Shown here piece by piece: positions 34,632 to 45,868 of a stretch of 64,000 nt of DNA. The DNA lies in contig CM073591.1 in the NCBI GenBank assembly GCA_037074705.1, positions 85,168,032 to 85,232,031 on the forward strand. Reading direction: 5' to 3'. The notes under the pieces are model-generated. The model saw only the letters and a list, made by a program, of their open reading frames with translations. It had not been told where the DNA came from and did no database searches. Each line of letters opens with the position of its first letter. The stretch's first letter is position 1. A program made the translations under genes and the position numbers. This DNA comes from Zhengitettix transpicula. Lineage: Eukaryota; Arthropoda; Insecta; Orthoptera; Tetrigidae.

Positions 34632-35420
34632 ATGGCACATGGGACTTCTATGTGCTCTTCCCCCAACTCTGGTGCGGGCAGCACCTCTCCTGTGGAGGCG
34701 CATGGTGTCGCCCTCCACACTCTCCCAGGACACACCAAGCTGTCGAACCCGAGCACGTCACGGACTATACCAGGGAACTGCAAGGTAGGACAGCTTATCT
34801 CCCATATAAATTCCTCCCACCCATCCCTAGCGGAATTTAACGTACTTTATCCCTTTAATAGTAGACTATGTCACATTTGTACCGAACGTGACAGGGGAAA
34901 TTATCTTGCTCTAACTATTAAAGATGAGTTGTAACATGCGAGGGAAAAACACTCTGGGCTCTAGATAAAATATATATGTACGTATTGTGTAAAAAGCTAT
35001 ATTAATATGCACAGTATTGACTGTTACATCCCAAAATGTCCCCAACTAAGGGAACCAGGAATCCAAGAAAAATTAAACGAAGTCTGTCCGCACTGCCAAC
35101 TATCTTTTGCAACATGCTTAGGTTTAGGCCAGCATATAAGGCATAAACAGCCAGAGGAATGTAATAAAAAGCGCATTGCAGGTCAAGAACCTCCTCCGCC
35201 AAAGAGAAGAATAGGCAAAGTATTCACTGAAGAGGAAATACAGTTAATGCACGAGTTAGAGATACGCCTACAAGGGGAGAAACATGTGGCGAAAGCAATG
35301 CACGAATATATTCCGAATAAGACACTGTCCCAAATAAGAAAAAAAAGACATGAAACAGTGTACAAACGGGAAAAAGAAGCGAAAATGCAGGCAAGGACAA
35401 GTGACAGTCAAAGGGGGTAG
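34632..35420 (+). pseudogene. R2-like LINE copy 2, N-terminal module, zinc fingers and Myb
   Basis: ORF start MAHGTSMCSSPNSGAGSTSP, then a single repeat module (AHGVALHTLPGHTKLSNP), where copy 1 has three. The first zinc motif, CHICTERDRGNYLALTIKDE, is cut by a stop near 34932. The second survives partly after a frameshift (MHSIDCYIPKCPQLREPG). The third is intact (CPHCQLSFATCLGLGQHIRH). A basic stretch (PPPKRRIGK) and the Myb-like segment FTEEEIQLMHELEIRLQG to YIPNKTLSQIRKK follow, ending at a stop at 35420. The region binds DNA in R2-type elements. Confidence 0.72.
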
Positions 35421-35423
35421 GGA

Positions 35424-35855
35424 ATGGAAGATAACGTAGAAGTAGGACAACCGGTTCTGGAAATAAATAACGAATCAACATCTCATCAAAATGAGATTGA
35501 CAAGAACACAGATAGAACATTGCAGCCCCAGATGACAATTGAAGATACCAGCGAGGAAAGTCTTGATGACACAACTGCCGCCTCGGAAGCTTGGCTAGAA
35601 TCAATTAAAATCCTTATCTTGGAAAGTTTAGCAGAGGCAAACAAATTGTTAAATGTGGTTATCCGAACCATAATTTCAACACGGGACTGCAAAATTTCCC
35701 AAGGAACCTTGGACGACATATATAAAATGATGATGGATGACTTCGGGAAAAGTGTCACTCCTAAAAGATTCAGATCGACAAGGAGGAAATATGACAAACC
35801 TCTCGCTGGTAGAAATGAGAGAAAAGCAAGAAATTTTGCAAAGACACAATATTAA
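35424..35855 (+). pseudogene. R2-like LINE copy 2, linker before the RT
   Basis: A 143-codon open frame starting MEDNVEVGQPVLEINNESTS, acidic and low in recognisable motifs for about 100 residues, then FGKSVTPKRFRSTRRKYDKP with LAGRNERKARNFAKTQY. The latter matches TPKRFRPRKRNHDKPLAGRN in copy 1 and marks the N-terminal edge of the RT region. In the intact family this linker would join the Myb region to the RT in one ORF; here it is separated from both by stops. Confidence 0.6.
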
Positions 35856-35999
35856 TATAGGGAACGACCTTCTACCCTAGCTGAAAAAAAAAGTAAGAGA
35901 AGGGATCAACATAGAAAATTTCGAGGACACTTCAGAGGTGAAAGCCTCGACGAAGGAAATAAGAAGACCTATATGAAAGGTTGTGGGACTCTTCTGGCA

Positions 36000-36905
36000 A
36001 CTCTGACGTAGATAGATACAATGAGATATCAACGACGTCAATGAATCCACTGGACGTACTAAGGACAATTAGTCTTAAAGAATAACACTGAGAGTACGAC
36101 GAGTCCGCACACGGGCGTCATGTGGAGTGGATGGACTCAAAAAAAATAGATCTCATGAATAAAGGACCCCTTTGGAAATTACTGGGGTATTTAACTTAAT
36201 GCTTATCACCCTTAAACAACCCACCGATTGGGATAATAATAAAACAATACTTATCCCTAAGCCGGGTATGGACGCCCTAGACGCTACAAGCTATATAGAC
36301 CCATAACGATTTCTTCTATCCTCAGTAGGATATACTGGGGAATCGAGGAAAAAGAGAATGAGGGGCAAAATTCTGCTCAACAAGCGTCAAAAAGGATTTA
36401 TATTGGAATCAGAATGCATGTACAATGTAAATTTATTAAATGAAATAATTAGAGCATCTAAGAAAAGTAATGGACTCACTGCAACCCATATTGACATCTC
36501 GAAAGCTTTTGATACACTCCCGCATTACGGTATCAAATCGGCCTTACGAGCTAAAGGGATGCCGCAAGAATTAATAACAATGATATGCAACGCATACAGG
36601 AAAACGACGGCATTGATTCAGACGAACCCTGCAATCAACTTACAATTAAAAATAGGAGTAAAACAGTGTGACCCATTGTCACCTCTCCTCTTTAATATAT
36701 GTCTAGATTCAGCCATTGAGATGGAAAATGTCACAGGACTGAACCTGGGGAACAATGAACATATTTTCTGTCTCGCCTTCGCTGATGATATCATCATATT
36801 AGCAGGAACAAGGGAAAGGGCAGTGGAAATCCTACGAAGTCTGGAGGAGTCACTACGTGATACAAACATGGAAATTGCTGCAGAGAAGTGCACCTTCCGC
36901 ATTGT
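36000..36905 (+). pseudogene. R2-like LINE copy 2, reverse transcriptase (3' truncated by deletion)
   Basis: RT region with frameshifts up to about 36350, then an open frame 36358-36909. It shows RGKILLNKRQKGFILESECM, motif A TATHIDISKAFDTLPHY, motif B GVKQCDPLSPLLFNICLD (the usual G before DPLSP is C), motif C CLAFADDIIILAG with the catalytic Asp pair, and motif D TNMEIAAEKCTF. The sequence then jumps to the thumb: about 330 bp including motif E, present in copy 1 at roughly 10940-10610, are missing. Even with its frame restored the product would lack part of the RT thumb. Confidence 0.8.
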
Positions 36906-37846
36906 ATAGCAAACGGGCTCATTTATATCGGAAAAAGAGACGGAGGGTTAGGATTCCCTAAACTGGAAATCACGGTAACGTCAACGGATTTAAAGGCCGG
37001 TTGTAAATTTCTTAACCATGAGGACCCGGCCGTGCGCATTCTCTCCACGGCATCCAGACTTTCCGAAAGGATGACTTGGTTGGTCATAAATAATCTTAAG
37101 GACATTGAAGAATTTAAAATAAAGGCTAAAGCAAAAGAACTTAAAGAATGGGCTACACATGGCTCTCAAGGAAATGCTGTTAATGCCTTTAAAAATGACG
37201 TAATCGGTCATGACAGGCTTTTCAAGTCTTACGTTATTAAATCACAGAGATATCTAACGGCCCTAAAATTCAGGGCATGATTCTAAACACAGTAATTAAA
37301 AACGGTGATATCTTATGCCGCCAATGCAAAGTGCACCCAGAAACCCTAGCCCACATCCTTGGGCAATGTACAATTAATAAAACACTACGCATCAACAGGC
37401 ATAACGATATAAGGGACATATTCGAGTCCAAAATAAGTAAAGCTGGAAAGGCAGCCGTTACAAAGGAACCTCGGTTAATGGACCCTCTAAACAGGGCATT
37501 CCAACCAGACCTCGTTATAAAAGACGGGGAAAGGGTCCTCGGGGCTGATATTACTATCTGTCAGGAGGATGGAGATGCCCTGGATAGAGGGTTCAGGTCC
37601 AAGCAAGAGAAGTATGGCGCTCTGGAAGTAACCCTCAAAGAGGAATTGGGGGCCAAAGACTTCAAAGTACTGCCCATAGTTATTGGGACGCGTGGTGCAA
37701 TGCCCAAAGCTACGCAAGACAACCTTTGTGAATTAGGGATCAAGGACAAAGGAACACTAAGAACGTTGTCCCTTACGGCTCTTAGATGGTCCTTAGAAAT
37801 ATACCACATCTTTATGGACTACAATTTTTTTATGATGACGGAATGA
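36888..37846 (+). pseudogene. R2-like LINE copy 2, thumb, CCHC knuckle and restriction-like endonuclease
   Basis: Two abutting frames. 36888-37280 gives GKRDGGLGFPKLEITVTSTD, thumb helices (AVRILSTASRLSERMTWLVI) and SQRYLTALKFRA. 37277-37846 gives the knuckle CRQCKVHPETLAHILGQC and the endonuclease KEPRLMDPLNRAFQPDLV, GERVLGADITICQEDGDAL and FRSKQEKYGALE. Copy 1 has E-V-D-I-T where this copy has G-A-D-I-T; the PD and the D of DIT are present in both. The protein ends at TGA near 37846 after MDYNFFMMTE. This is the R2/NeSL C-terminal domain that nicks the target site. Confidence 0.8.
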
Positions 37847-38773
37847 ATCCCCTCACATTGCGTTTTCTTCCCCCTTATTTCCTGATTTTAAAATATGTTG
37901 ACTTATTTGTACTGTTTGTACATAGAAGATGATTGTCCTGAGGCTAAAACGTTTGAAATATAACAAATATATATCAGGGCTGTTCTTTATGTGTCCAAAG
38001 AGCACTACCATTCTTCGACTTTTCCATACAACAATGGACAATATATTAGTACCATTAAGTGGACTACAAAGGGAAAGAGGCGGTTAACGGTGGGATAGCC
38101 GATAGAGGTGTCGCACACATGAACTACACATGGGGGTAGTATCCGAGACGATTCCCATGCAGACCACATGGCGCTTAACCCCTTAAACAAATATGTGTGG
38201 GAGGGGGTGTGTTTTTTTATCACCCCCGAATTGCCACTATTCTCGGTTGAGGATAACTATCCTCTAACAATAGTACCACGGGGACGGGGAGCCCAATCAG
38301 GTCGCTGATGCCCCCTCGTGTAGGCAGTGGTTAGCAGTTCGCTAGATAGCAGATCTTGTGTCATCCACGATTTTATATCCAGGACAAGCGGATACTTGGA
38401 TTTCGCACCAAGATATACCCAGTTGGGTAACGATTCGTGGAACACTATCCGTTACGCCAATCTCCCCAGGATCGAATGACATATGGGAAATACACCAAGA
38501 ACTTGGTAGAAAATCAGTGGGAATTTATTAACTGCTTAGGTACCCTGTTGTTCAGTATATGGACTATGGAACATTGTGACCATATCCTACCAGGACCTAT
38601 TGACTTTCGGAATATTTACCGAGAAATTGAAGAGTTTTATGTTTAGTAATGTTTGGGTATCCTGTTGTTGAGTAGATGGACTATGGAACGTTGTGACATC
38701 TCCTACCAGGACCCGTTGCTGTCGGGCACTGCACCCGATCAAAGCAGATAATCACACGTCTTTGCGTTGAAAC
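37847..38773 (+). other. 3' UTR of R2-like LINE copy 2
   Basis: Non-coding tail with patches shared with copy 1 (CAGACCACATGGCGCTTAAC near 38161, TATTCTCGGTTGAGG near 38239). It contains a degenerate tandem duplication of a unit of about 115 bp: GGACTATGGAACATTGTGAC at about 38561 and GGACTATGGAACGTTGTGAC at about 38679, each followed by CCTACCAGGACC. Similarity to copy 1 ends near 38773 (CGTTGAAACT). Confidence 0.55.
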
Positions 38774-41700
38774 TCTTGTGCTAGAATTCTTACATCAATT
38801 TGCCCCCAAACAGAGCGTGGCTGCAACAAGACACATAATCTACTACTAATAAACTTAACTATTCAGTAATTATAAATCTTTTTTTAAATTACTTTTAGTT
38901 TTCAAAATAAAATTTATTTCTCCATTTTGGGTAAATTTCAAAAAATCACAACAAAGATGATTTTTATTGAAAACAACATTTAAGAGTCATCATAGTGCGA
39001 ATATATTCCTTAATTAAAATATTATTCATTATTGGAAAATATTTAGACAGAATTAGAAGTGTAACATATTACGGGTCGGTCAGAGTGTTGGTAACACTGT
39101 CGCTGTTGTATTAATATTTTACACAGTTATACTCGTATAAATGGTTGCTTTGGGTAGCACATAACTTCTAAATGTCACGAGCCGCCACTCCCCTAAACAC
39201 CATTCGTGAAGTTCTCAACGGAAACTCCTTACTCGACGCTTGCTCCAAAGAACGTGTATGCAAAAATGCCAAAATGTTCATGAACTGTGGATTAGTAAGA
39301 CGGAACCGGATACCTCTTTGTTGGGACAGACTCCATAAATACATTTTCACAGAACTGCGCCAAAGTTTCCGCATACAGAGAAATGCATTGCAATACCTGA
39401 ATTCGGCAGGCATTCCACCTATCAACTCTACTCGAGAACCGTAGTGCTGAAAACGTTTTCTTGCCTCACGATGTTATGAAGTGGTCTGCCACAGAAGGCA
39501 AGTGGTCTGTTGGATCTTCTTCACAAACACTTTTCGTTATTACCGACTAGTGGTCGTGTTTTTTTTACTTGGACACATCCAGAAAGTTAACAACGCTCCT
39601 TCTGGTAGGCTTTTTATTTCGTCACTGTCACCTTTTTTTTTGGAAAACTTAACCTAATTGTTTTGGTTTCTTTTCTTTTACCTTCTACACCGTTTGCTTC
39701 GCATCTTTACTTTGGTTTTATCTTTCTACTTTCTTACTCAAACAATTAAAAAATGTGTATTTTCATAACATCATACTTGAGTTTTTCCTAGTTGTCTATA
39801 AGACTACGATCGTGGCTTTCTTGATCTGAACTTATGGTTTCACCTTCTATTTTATTTTGACTACTTGACCATTCTCATGCAAACTTTCCGCCATTTTTGC
39901 CAGCACCCCAAAATCCCCTTTTTATGTGCCGCTTACTGTACTCTGATAAGCGTCACGGTCGACCAACGTCTGTAATAGCGTTTATTATTAACGCAAACTC
40001 TTCAAGTGGAAAATAAATGTCCTTATAATAATAGCAATAAATAATTAATCGCAAATTCATTAACTCCATCATTTAAGCTCTGTTAATTAGGTGAAACGAC
40101 ATCTCGTCGACGTCGGAATAGTAATGATGAGAAATTGTAGATGATTCTTTGTCTTCAAATTTGTGTTCAATTTTATTAAAAAAAATTTTGAAGTCTGCGT
40201 AGTGGAAAGTCCTACCCTTGCGCGCAGGTTTCAAGTGTATCGCGGTTCTTCTAGACTTGATCATCGTCTAGTAATCGTTAGGGCCATAGTAGTTTCCCCT
40301 CTGACTTATGTAGTTCTAAATTCCAGCTTATTATACTTCTTAACCGTCTTTTATTGATGCAGAGCTTTATTGACGACAAAATTAGAAAACAATGATTAGC
40401 TTAATTGTCACTAGTAGGCCTATGGATTAAATATATAAAACTTATCGTCATTGACTAAAAGCCATTGGATATAAACTAAAATAGGAAACATGCCAGAATA
40501 AATAATAAAAGTACCAGAGGAAATGGAACTCAATTGTAACAGCCTTGTTATCGAAATATTTTTTACATTTGTCATACAATTGCACTTTAAGAGACTTTGA
40601 AGGAAGAATGAATTATTATTGAATCTAAAGGAAGCAATATTTATTTTACTCGTCAGGATTGCGTAAGCCGGCGTACAAAAAAAATAAATGAATAGCGTAA
40701 ATGACTATCAGCAATGCGAATAACACAGAATAAAACTCATTTACTTAGATATTAAAAATGAACTGTAACTCAATTTTTCCGACATAAAAAAATTAATATT
40801 CTCAAGTATATTACGTATTCAAATGTACGGGAAACTAACTCTAAGTAGTACACTCCCTGTAAACTTCAACAAATGTTGCGTGCATATAACGATAAAGCAA
40901 GCTGTTAAATCCAGACACCTCATGTTTACTTTTCAGAACCCATTAGTGTAAAAGCTGAAATTAATTTGAGTGGCGTTTAACCTACCAATAGCAGATTCAT
41001 TTGCAGTGATTCTCAGTCCGTTTACAGTAGTACGTAATGAAACAGTGTATTTTGTATATCAGTAAATATTTCACAAAAGAAGTACCGAGGAAAAGAGGAA
41101 ATCGATCGATTGATTGGCATCACTGAAATCAATACAGCTATTGCGCCAGAACATTCATTATAAATAATGAATGATCCGATGAAATGATATCGTAAGCATA
41201 AAATTTATTTTTGAAACACTTGGAAACATATATTTTGATTTAAGATTCAACTATTTCAAGGATATTAATTTAAATATACTGCCAAAGTTTCAATATATTG
41301 ATTAATCTCTCCGACTGGTATCTCTAACTAACATGCATCATGCACGAAAATTTGAACCCAAGCGAAGAAATTTGTGTTCTGCCTCACCGAAGTAGGTGTC
41401 GGGGAATTTATAATTAAGATTTTGTATCTGCTACCAAACTTCTCTAACGAGATTTATCAAGTCCGTTACTTACTAGAATAAGGATCAAGTCCCGGTCACT
41501 GATTGTAACAATATTTCAGGTTTGATTTTGAAACCGAAACATATTTGGTATGACAAACACCACAATAAAAAAATAAAATATTAATTTAAAATCTTTATTT
41601 TTTATAATATACGATACATGGCAATTTTACTCAAAATTTTGTAAGAGTATGAAAGATTATTGACGTGGACGTTATAGCGCGTTATTTAGGATAGGCGTTT
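38774..41700. other. AT-rich intergenic DNA, one unexplained ORF
   Basis: Holds the ORF at 39172-39444; otherwise only short chance frames. Confidence 0.5.
39172..39444 (+). CDS. Isolated 90-codon ORF, unrecognised
   Basis: An ATG-to-TAG open frame of 90 residues starting MSRAATPLNTIREVLNGNSL, basic and leucine-rich, with three cysteines (DACSKERVCKN, FMNCGLVRR) and a fourth in PLCWDRLHKYIF. It is GC-richer than the flanking AT-rich DNA, which is the main reason to list it. It has no signal peptide, membrane segment or motif I can name. The antisense frame is open over the same span, which weakens the case. It lies about 400 bp beyond the 3' end of the R2-like LINE at 34429-38773 and may be a remnant of another repeat rather than a gene. 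Confidence 0.2.
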   Translation: MSRAATPLNTIREVLNGNSLLDACSKERVCKNAKMFMNCGLVRRNRIPLCWDRLHKYIFTELRQSFRIQRNALQYLNSAGIPPINSTREP

Positions 41701-42420
41701 TTACATTGATTATACTGATATTTTAGTCAGTTTGTTTAAACGCGTGAGCAACCATATTTATACATCATCAGCAAAAAGTACCGTTTGGTGCCAGTCAGGC
41801 TGGGGATTGTAACTGTACCTCCATCGTGGGGTTTTTCCGACAACAAACAGCAGGTGCAGAGGGTCTCGCTGTTGAAATTCTCTACGTCAGTTTGCCTAAG
41901 ACCTGTGATTGGTCCATAGTAAATTAAATGGACCAATAGAATACAGTTGGTTTCACAGGTCGCGAGAAGTGGATGACTGGTCAGGCATTCTGACTGGAGA
42001 AGTTGCAGTGAGCGGTTGCTCTTGGGTTTTTTGAGAATTTACCAGCGAGACTCCACAAGACAGACATCGATGACCAGCTGCGAGGGACGTCGCTGTGTTG
42101 CAGAGACCCCAGTCTGGTAACCAATATTGCATATTTCATGGTTGCGTAAAGCACTTTTTATAAATCGTTTCTCGGGCCTAGCTTGCCACAATAATCCTTT
42201 AGTTTTCATAACTTGCTAGTTGGGGCAAAATTTTAATTGTACATATCTTTAATAAATTTAATAAATTAGCTTAGTATGGAAAGGGCTGTTGTTTTCTCAA
42301 TGTTACTTCCTCCTACCGCAGGTAAGCTGTTCTAGGAATTGGAGCGTAGGAGACATTCTACGGCTGGTAGCGAACGGAGTGCCACAACGTTAATGTTTGT
42401 AAAAGATGCACCCTGATTTA
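41700..42420 (+). repeat. GC-rich block, possibly an unrelated LTR
   Basis: A block clearly richer in GC than its flanks, with AATAAATTTAATAAATTAGC near 42250 and TGGTAGCGAACGGAGTGCC near 42365, which could be polyadenylation and primer-binding-like strings. No second copy is in the window and no ends were defined. Confidence 0.25.
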
Positions 42421-42721
42421 GGTAAAATTTTTATGTATTGTTTACATGAGTTGGGGCATAAAAATGTTCTTAGAGTACAGGGTTATTGTGATCTACTATG
42501 AAAGGAATAACGGTAAAAAATATAGTGGTATTAAACATTTATAAATATAACGATTTAAAGCGGGAATAGTTTTCCTGCATTACTGGTGGGGGCGTGTCTT
42601 ACAAGTGTCAACATTTTTTCGAATTCAACGAAATAATTAATGAACAGGGAGACAAAATTCTTTATGTAAATAAATCTATTTCTTCTAAATTTTGTTCTAT
42701 TATAAGTTATTATTAAGTTGA

Positions 42722-43020
42722 TGTAGTATGGTGCACACTACTATGATGTTTACGAAAAACTTAAACAGTTTCAATGAAATGGGTGTGTCCAAATTGGCGT
42801 ATATGATTACATTTCTTACTTTAGACACACAAAATAACTCGAGAGAAATGATATACAAACATATTCAAGTAAAAAAAGGGACATACGTCTCATTTTGTTT
42901 ATTTGCTGATATGCAATAATTTGACTCATACTTTTACAATCTCAGGGTCATTTATTTGGTACCTTTAAAATAGTAATTAACTATAAGCATTAAAATTGGC
43001 AACAGAAACACAGTGCAATA
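42722..43020 (-). mobile_element. Possible 3' fragment of a solo-LTR-like element
   Basis: Inverted motif TCTCAGGGTCATTTATTTGG at about 42940-42959, with a candidate terminal TGTAGTATGG at 42722 about 220 bp away, matching the family spacing. The other end is not recognised. Confidence 0.35.
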
Positions 43021-43874
43021 GTTCACAAATATGTCTGAATTTTCATTCTTTTAAGTTCCCCTTACAGACATGAACTACCATTGTTCACCGTCAAATTTCA
43101 GATCCAAGGCCGCTTACTACACAGAGTTGAGGACTGCACTAGAAGTAGTGCAGGTTAACAACTCATTCAAAAGTTCGAATTTTGCCAGATTACAGGCGAA
43201 CATTCTCAAAATAAATATCAAAAAACGCTTCAGATCCTGAGCGTTCTAACATTACTTCAATAATATTTTCAAATCTAATCACGATGTCTCGCCGTGTTGT
43301 AGCACCAGTCACTTCATTGCGTAGATCGTGAAAAATTCCTTCAGTTAGAATACAAATAGGCCAGTTAAAATAATTTCATGGTGACAGCTGACGCGAAACA
43401 AAAATCTAGAAACCGTTGCGGATTTATTTTTAATTTTGCGACTTTTATAAGTTATTTACATAGCTTCGACACCATCTGCATTACAAGCCCGCGGCTGCGT
43501 TTTACGACACTAAATTAGTAGTCAGAGCTTCCTTTATCTGTCAAGCAGCCTGCTGGCTCAATTTCGGTACGTACGCCTCATCGGAATTCATTACATACAT
43601 AAATATTAAACATTTTAGAAAATTATATTCACTATGTCTTTTACATATTACAGTTACAATTGTATATAATCAGATGTGAAAAGCAACGAAACGGATTATT
43701 TTACTATATCTATATTATTTTTAGTTAATTTCTGATAATTTTTTTTTTCTATGTTGCAGCGATTCAGATCGGGAAATATATATCCAGATCTTTTATTGTA
43801 CATTTGAGGTACTGACCAGTCTGCTTCATTGATTTATCAGACCTATAACATCGGTAAAGTAAATTAATCACAAA
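43021..43874. other. Upstream region of the IR gene
   Basis: AT-rich, non-coding. No TATA box or initiator could be assigned with confidence; an upstream non-coding exon cannot be excluded. Confidence 0.4.
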
Positions 43875-44806
43875 ATGATCGTAATAATTATTGTAATCAT
43901 TCTGCCAGTGTACGCAGGAAATTTGAAAGACCTTATCCAGGCAGATACTGAACATTGGTGGAGTTACACGAAAATTCTGCACAACGCTCAATGTATCTTA
44001 CGTAAGGACCCACTCCTCAGTCCAGGAACACCGTTAACAGTCCTTACGTGCTCTGGAGCGACTACACGTCTCTACAATGTAATGCTGAGGTTAGCTCACA
44101 ACGTAACGGGTCCTTTACTAGTCGACGATCTGTCTCTAGCTCCGACGAATCATTCGACTTGGATGAAGATGTTTAAAGAAAATAAATTAACTGGAAGGAA
44201 TCCTCACAGCTACGTGTTCACTGTCGAAGATTTCCGACCTGAAATATTGGAATCATGTATACAAGGAATAAGATTGTTCGATTACGTCTGGAACCCCAGA
44301 GCCAAGTTCACTGTGATTTTCGTCAAGTATGTTGGACGATCTGTTAGGGATGCTGTACTCAAAATTTTCTCCATCCATGACGTGGTAAATCCGGTGCTAC
44401 TGTGTCCCAGAGGAGGTTCAGTGGCGGTCTACAGAAAGAGTCCATACTTGCCAGTGCCTTATCCTTGGTTCAAATTCACAGCCATGGAATATTGCAATGG
44501 TCGACATCATTTTGATGCGTCTGAAGACCTGTATGGTCTAAAATTTCGTGTGGTTCTCGAAGATTACAGACCTCAATCTTTTATTAGTAATGGAAAGGGC
44601 CGTGGCTATGACGTTATGGTCCTAGAGGTTATCTTGCATCACCTCAACGGATCGGAGCCCTCCTCTAGTCAAGAAAATTTAGGTTCTCGATTACCTAATG
44701 GAACAGTTACCGGCGCAATCGGCGACGTGGCTGAGGGACGTGCTGACCTCCTGGGTTCACATTTCTTCCCATCTCCTGTCTTCTGGGACTTGTTCACTGA
44801 TACCAG
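43875..44806 (+). CDS. Divergent ionotropic receptor (IR), exon 1
   Basis: Exon 1 of a variant ionotropic glutamate receptor, a membrane ligand-gated cation channel subunit that in insects normally serves smell, taste or other chemosensation. It begins at an ATG in the context CAAAATG, followed by a hydrophobic signal-peptide-like start (MIVIIIVIILPVYAG). About 190 residues of poorly conserved extracellular N-terminal domain follow. The S1 half of the ligand-binding domain begins near residue 215 (motif FRVVLEDYRPQSF, then GKGRGYDVMVLEVI) and runs through a block like GAIGDVAEGRADL. The exon ends at ACCAG|GTACTT (donor GT at 44807-44808) in phase 2. Reading through the donor gives only a few residues before a stop, which supports the splice. 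The family is clear from the combined two-exon product; ligand and clade cannot be told. Confidence 0.88.
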
Positions 44807-45868
44807 GTACTTTCTACTTAAATAGTTAGAGGTAATTTTTAATTACACTTTTTAATTATTTTTCGTCGTAAACGGTTTAATAACTTTCGCAATCAAGAAC
44901 GAATTGAAACATACCATAACAATCGAATCTTACCTCCCTTAGTTCGAAATAATTGTAATTAGAATTACTGTATAAATTTAGTTTTATATTAAGCTGAGCT
45001 GTTCGACTGTGACTAGATGACAAACTTGAGTGTGGGATGAGTGACTAGAGAGGTCGAGAAATTATGGCCCAGATGTTTCAAGAGATAAAGGGGACAATGG
45101 TGAACAATTTTGGAGAGAAGAACCTACGAGTTGGTGTTGCTAGGAACGCGACGAGAAACTCGATCATCGAAAACAGCAATTAACGACAACTGGCACGGGG
45201 TAACGTGTGGAAATCCAATAATCATTTCCTCCCAAATGGTGTAAGAAAAGACGGAGAAGTTTCTGGCTAAATTCCAAAGTATTCAAAATTTGTGTTCAAG
45301 TTTTCTTTATTTTCCTCAAGGATAAGGCGGTTACCGTGAATAAGAACTCTCTAGTTATAGTTAAATTTAAGGTTTATCTGTGTCACATCTTAGGTTTCCA
45401 AGATCACCTGTCAAGGTTATGCATACCGTAAAATTTGTCATTTAATTAAAATCATTTTCATTTAATAATATATTAGTCCCTAAACTACAAACTCTGAAAC
45501 AAGTGACGGCACTCCACTTCTCAGGCTCTCATGTTGTCATGAACCCGAGTGTGTTCCATATGTCAATTGAGCTACGTACAAATTCAATTATATGCCATTA
45601 AAGGAAGGAAAAGTAATTTTCATTCTATACGGTAGCACAGTCTGTTTCACTCTTTATCGAGATTATGCATGATATATTTCCTTTAGATGATGAGTTTTGT
45701 TGTAATTTATTCAGTACATAGATTCTTTTTATGTAAACAATTCATAATTTGAGCAATAGAGAGTATTAATTAATTTGAAAAGATGAAAATAGAGGTTCTT
45801 AAAATAATCAAATTATTTTAATACGTTATAATTGGCTTACTTTAATAATACGAGTTTTCTTTGTCTAG
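44807..45868 (+). other. Intron of the IR gene
   Basis: AT-rich phase 2 intron with GT (44807) and AG (45868) ends and a pyrimidine-rich tract (GTTTTCTTTGTCTAG) before the acceptor. It contains a possible tRNA-like SINE fragment near 45480-45580. No coding sequence is seen in it. Confidence 0.8.
45480..45585 (-). repeat. Possible tRNA-derived SINE fragment in the IR intron
   Basis: The minus strand shows CGTAGCTCAATTGACATATG (A-box-like) and CTCGGGTTCATGAC (B-box-like). The other arm pairs are not convincing. Confidence 0.35.

Larger units (their letters stand above)
34429..38773 (+). mobile_element. R2-superfamily LINE, copy 2 (degenerate)
   Basis: Second copy of the LINE found at 8540-14661, here on the plus strand and without the LTR insertion. 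It holds the 5' leader (34429-34631), one N-terminal repeat module, zinc fingers and Myb (34632-35420), linker (35424-35855), RT (about 36000-36905), thumb-CCHC-endonuclease (36888-37846) and a 3' UTR of about 0.93 kb. At least five frameshifts or stops are visible, plus a deletion of roughly 0.33 kb between RT motif D and the thumb relative to copy 1. The flanks are AT-rich and unrelated to the flanks of copy 1, and I do not recognise 28S rDNA around either, so the family does not behave as an rDNA specialist in this window. Confidence 0.8.

Noticed and set aside
41430..41520. GGATCAAGTCCCGG as a tRNA B box.
   Set aside because: No A box at the right distance on either strand.
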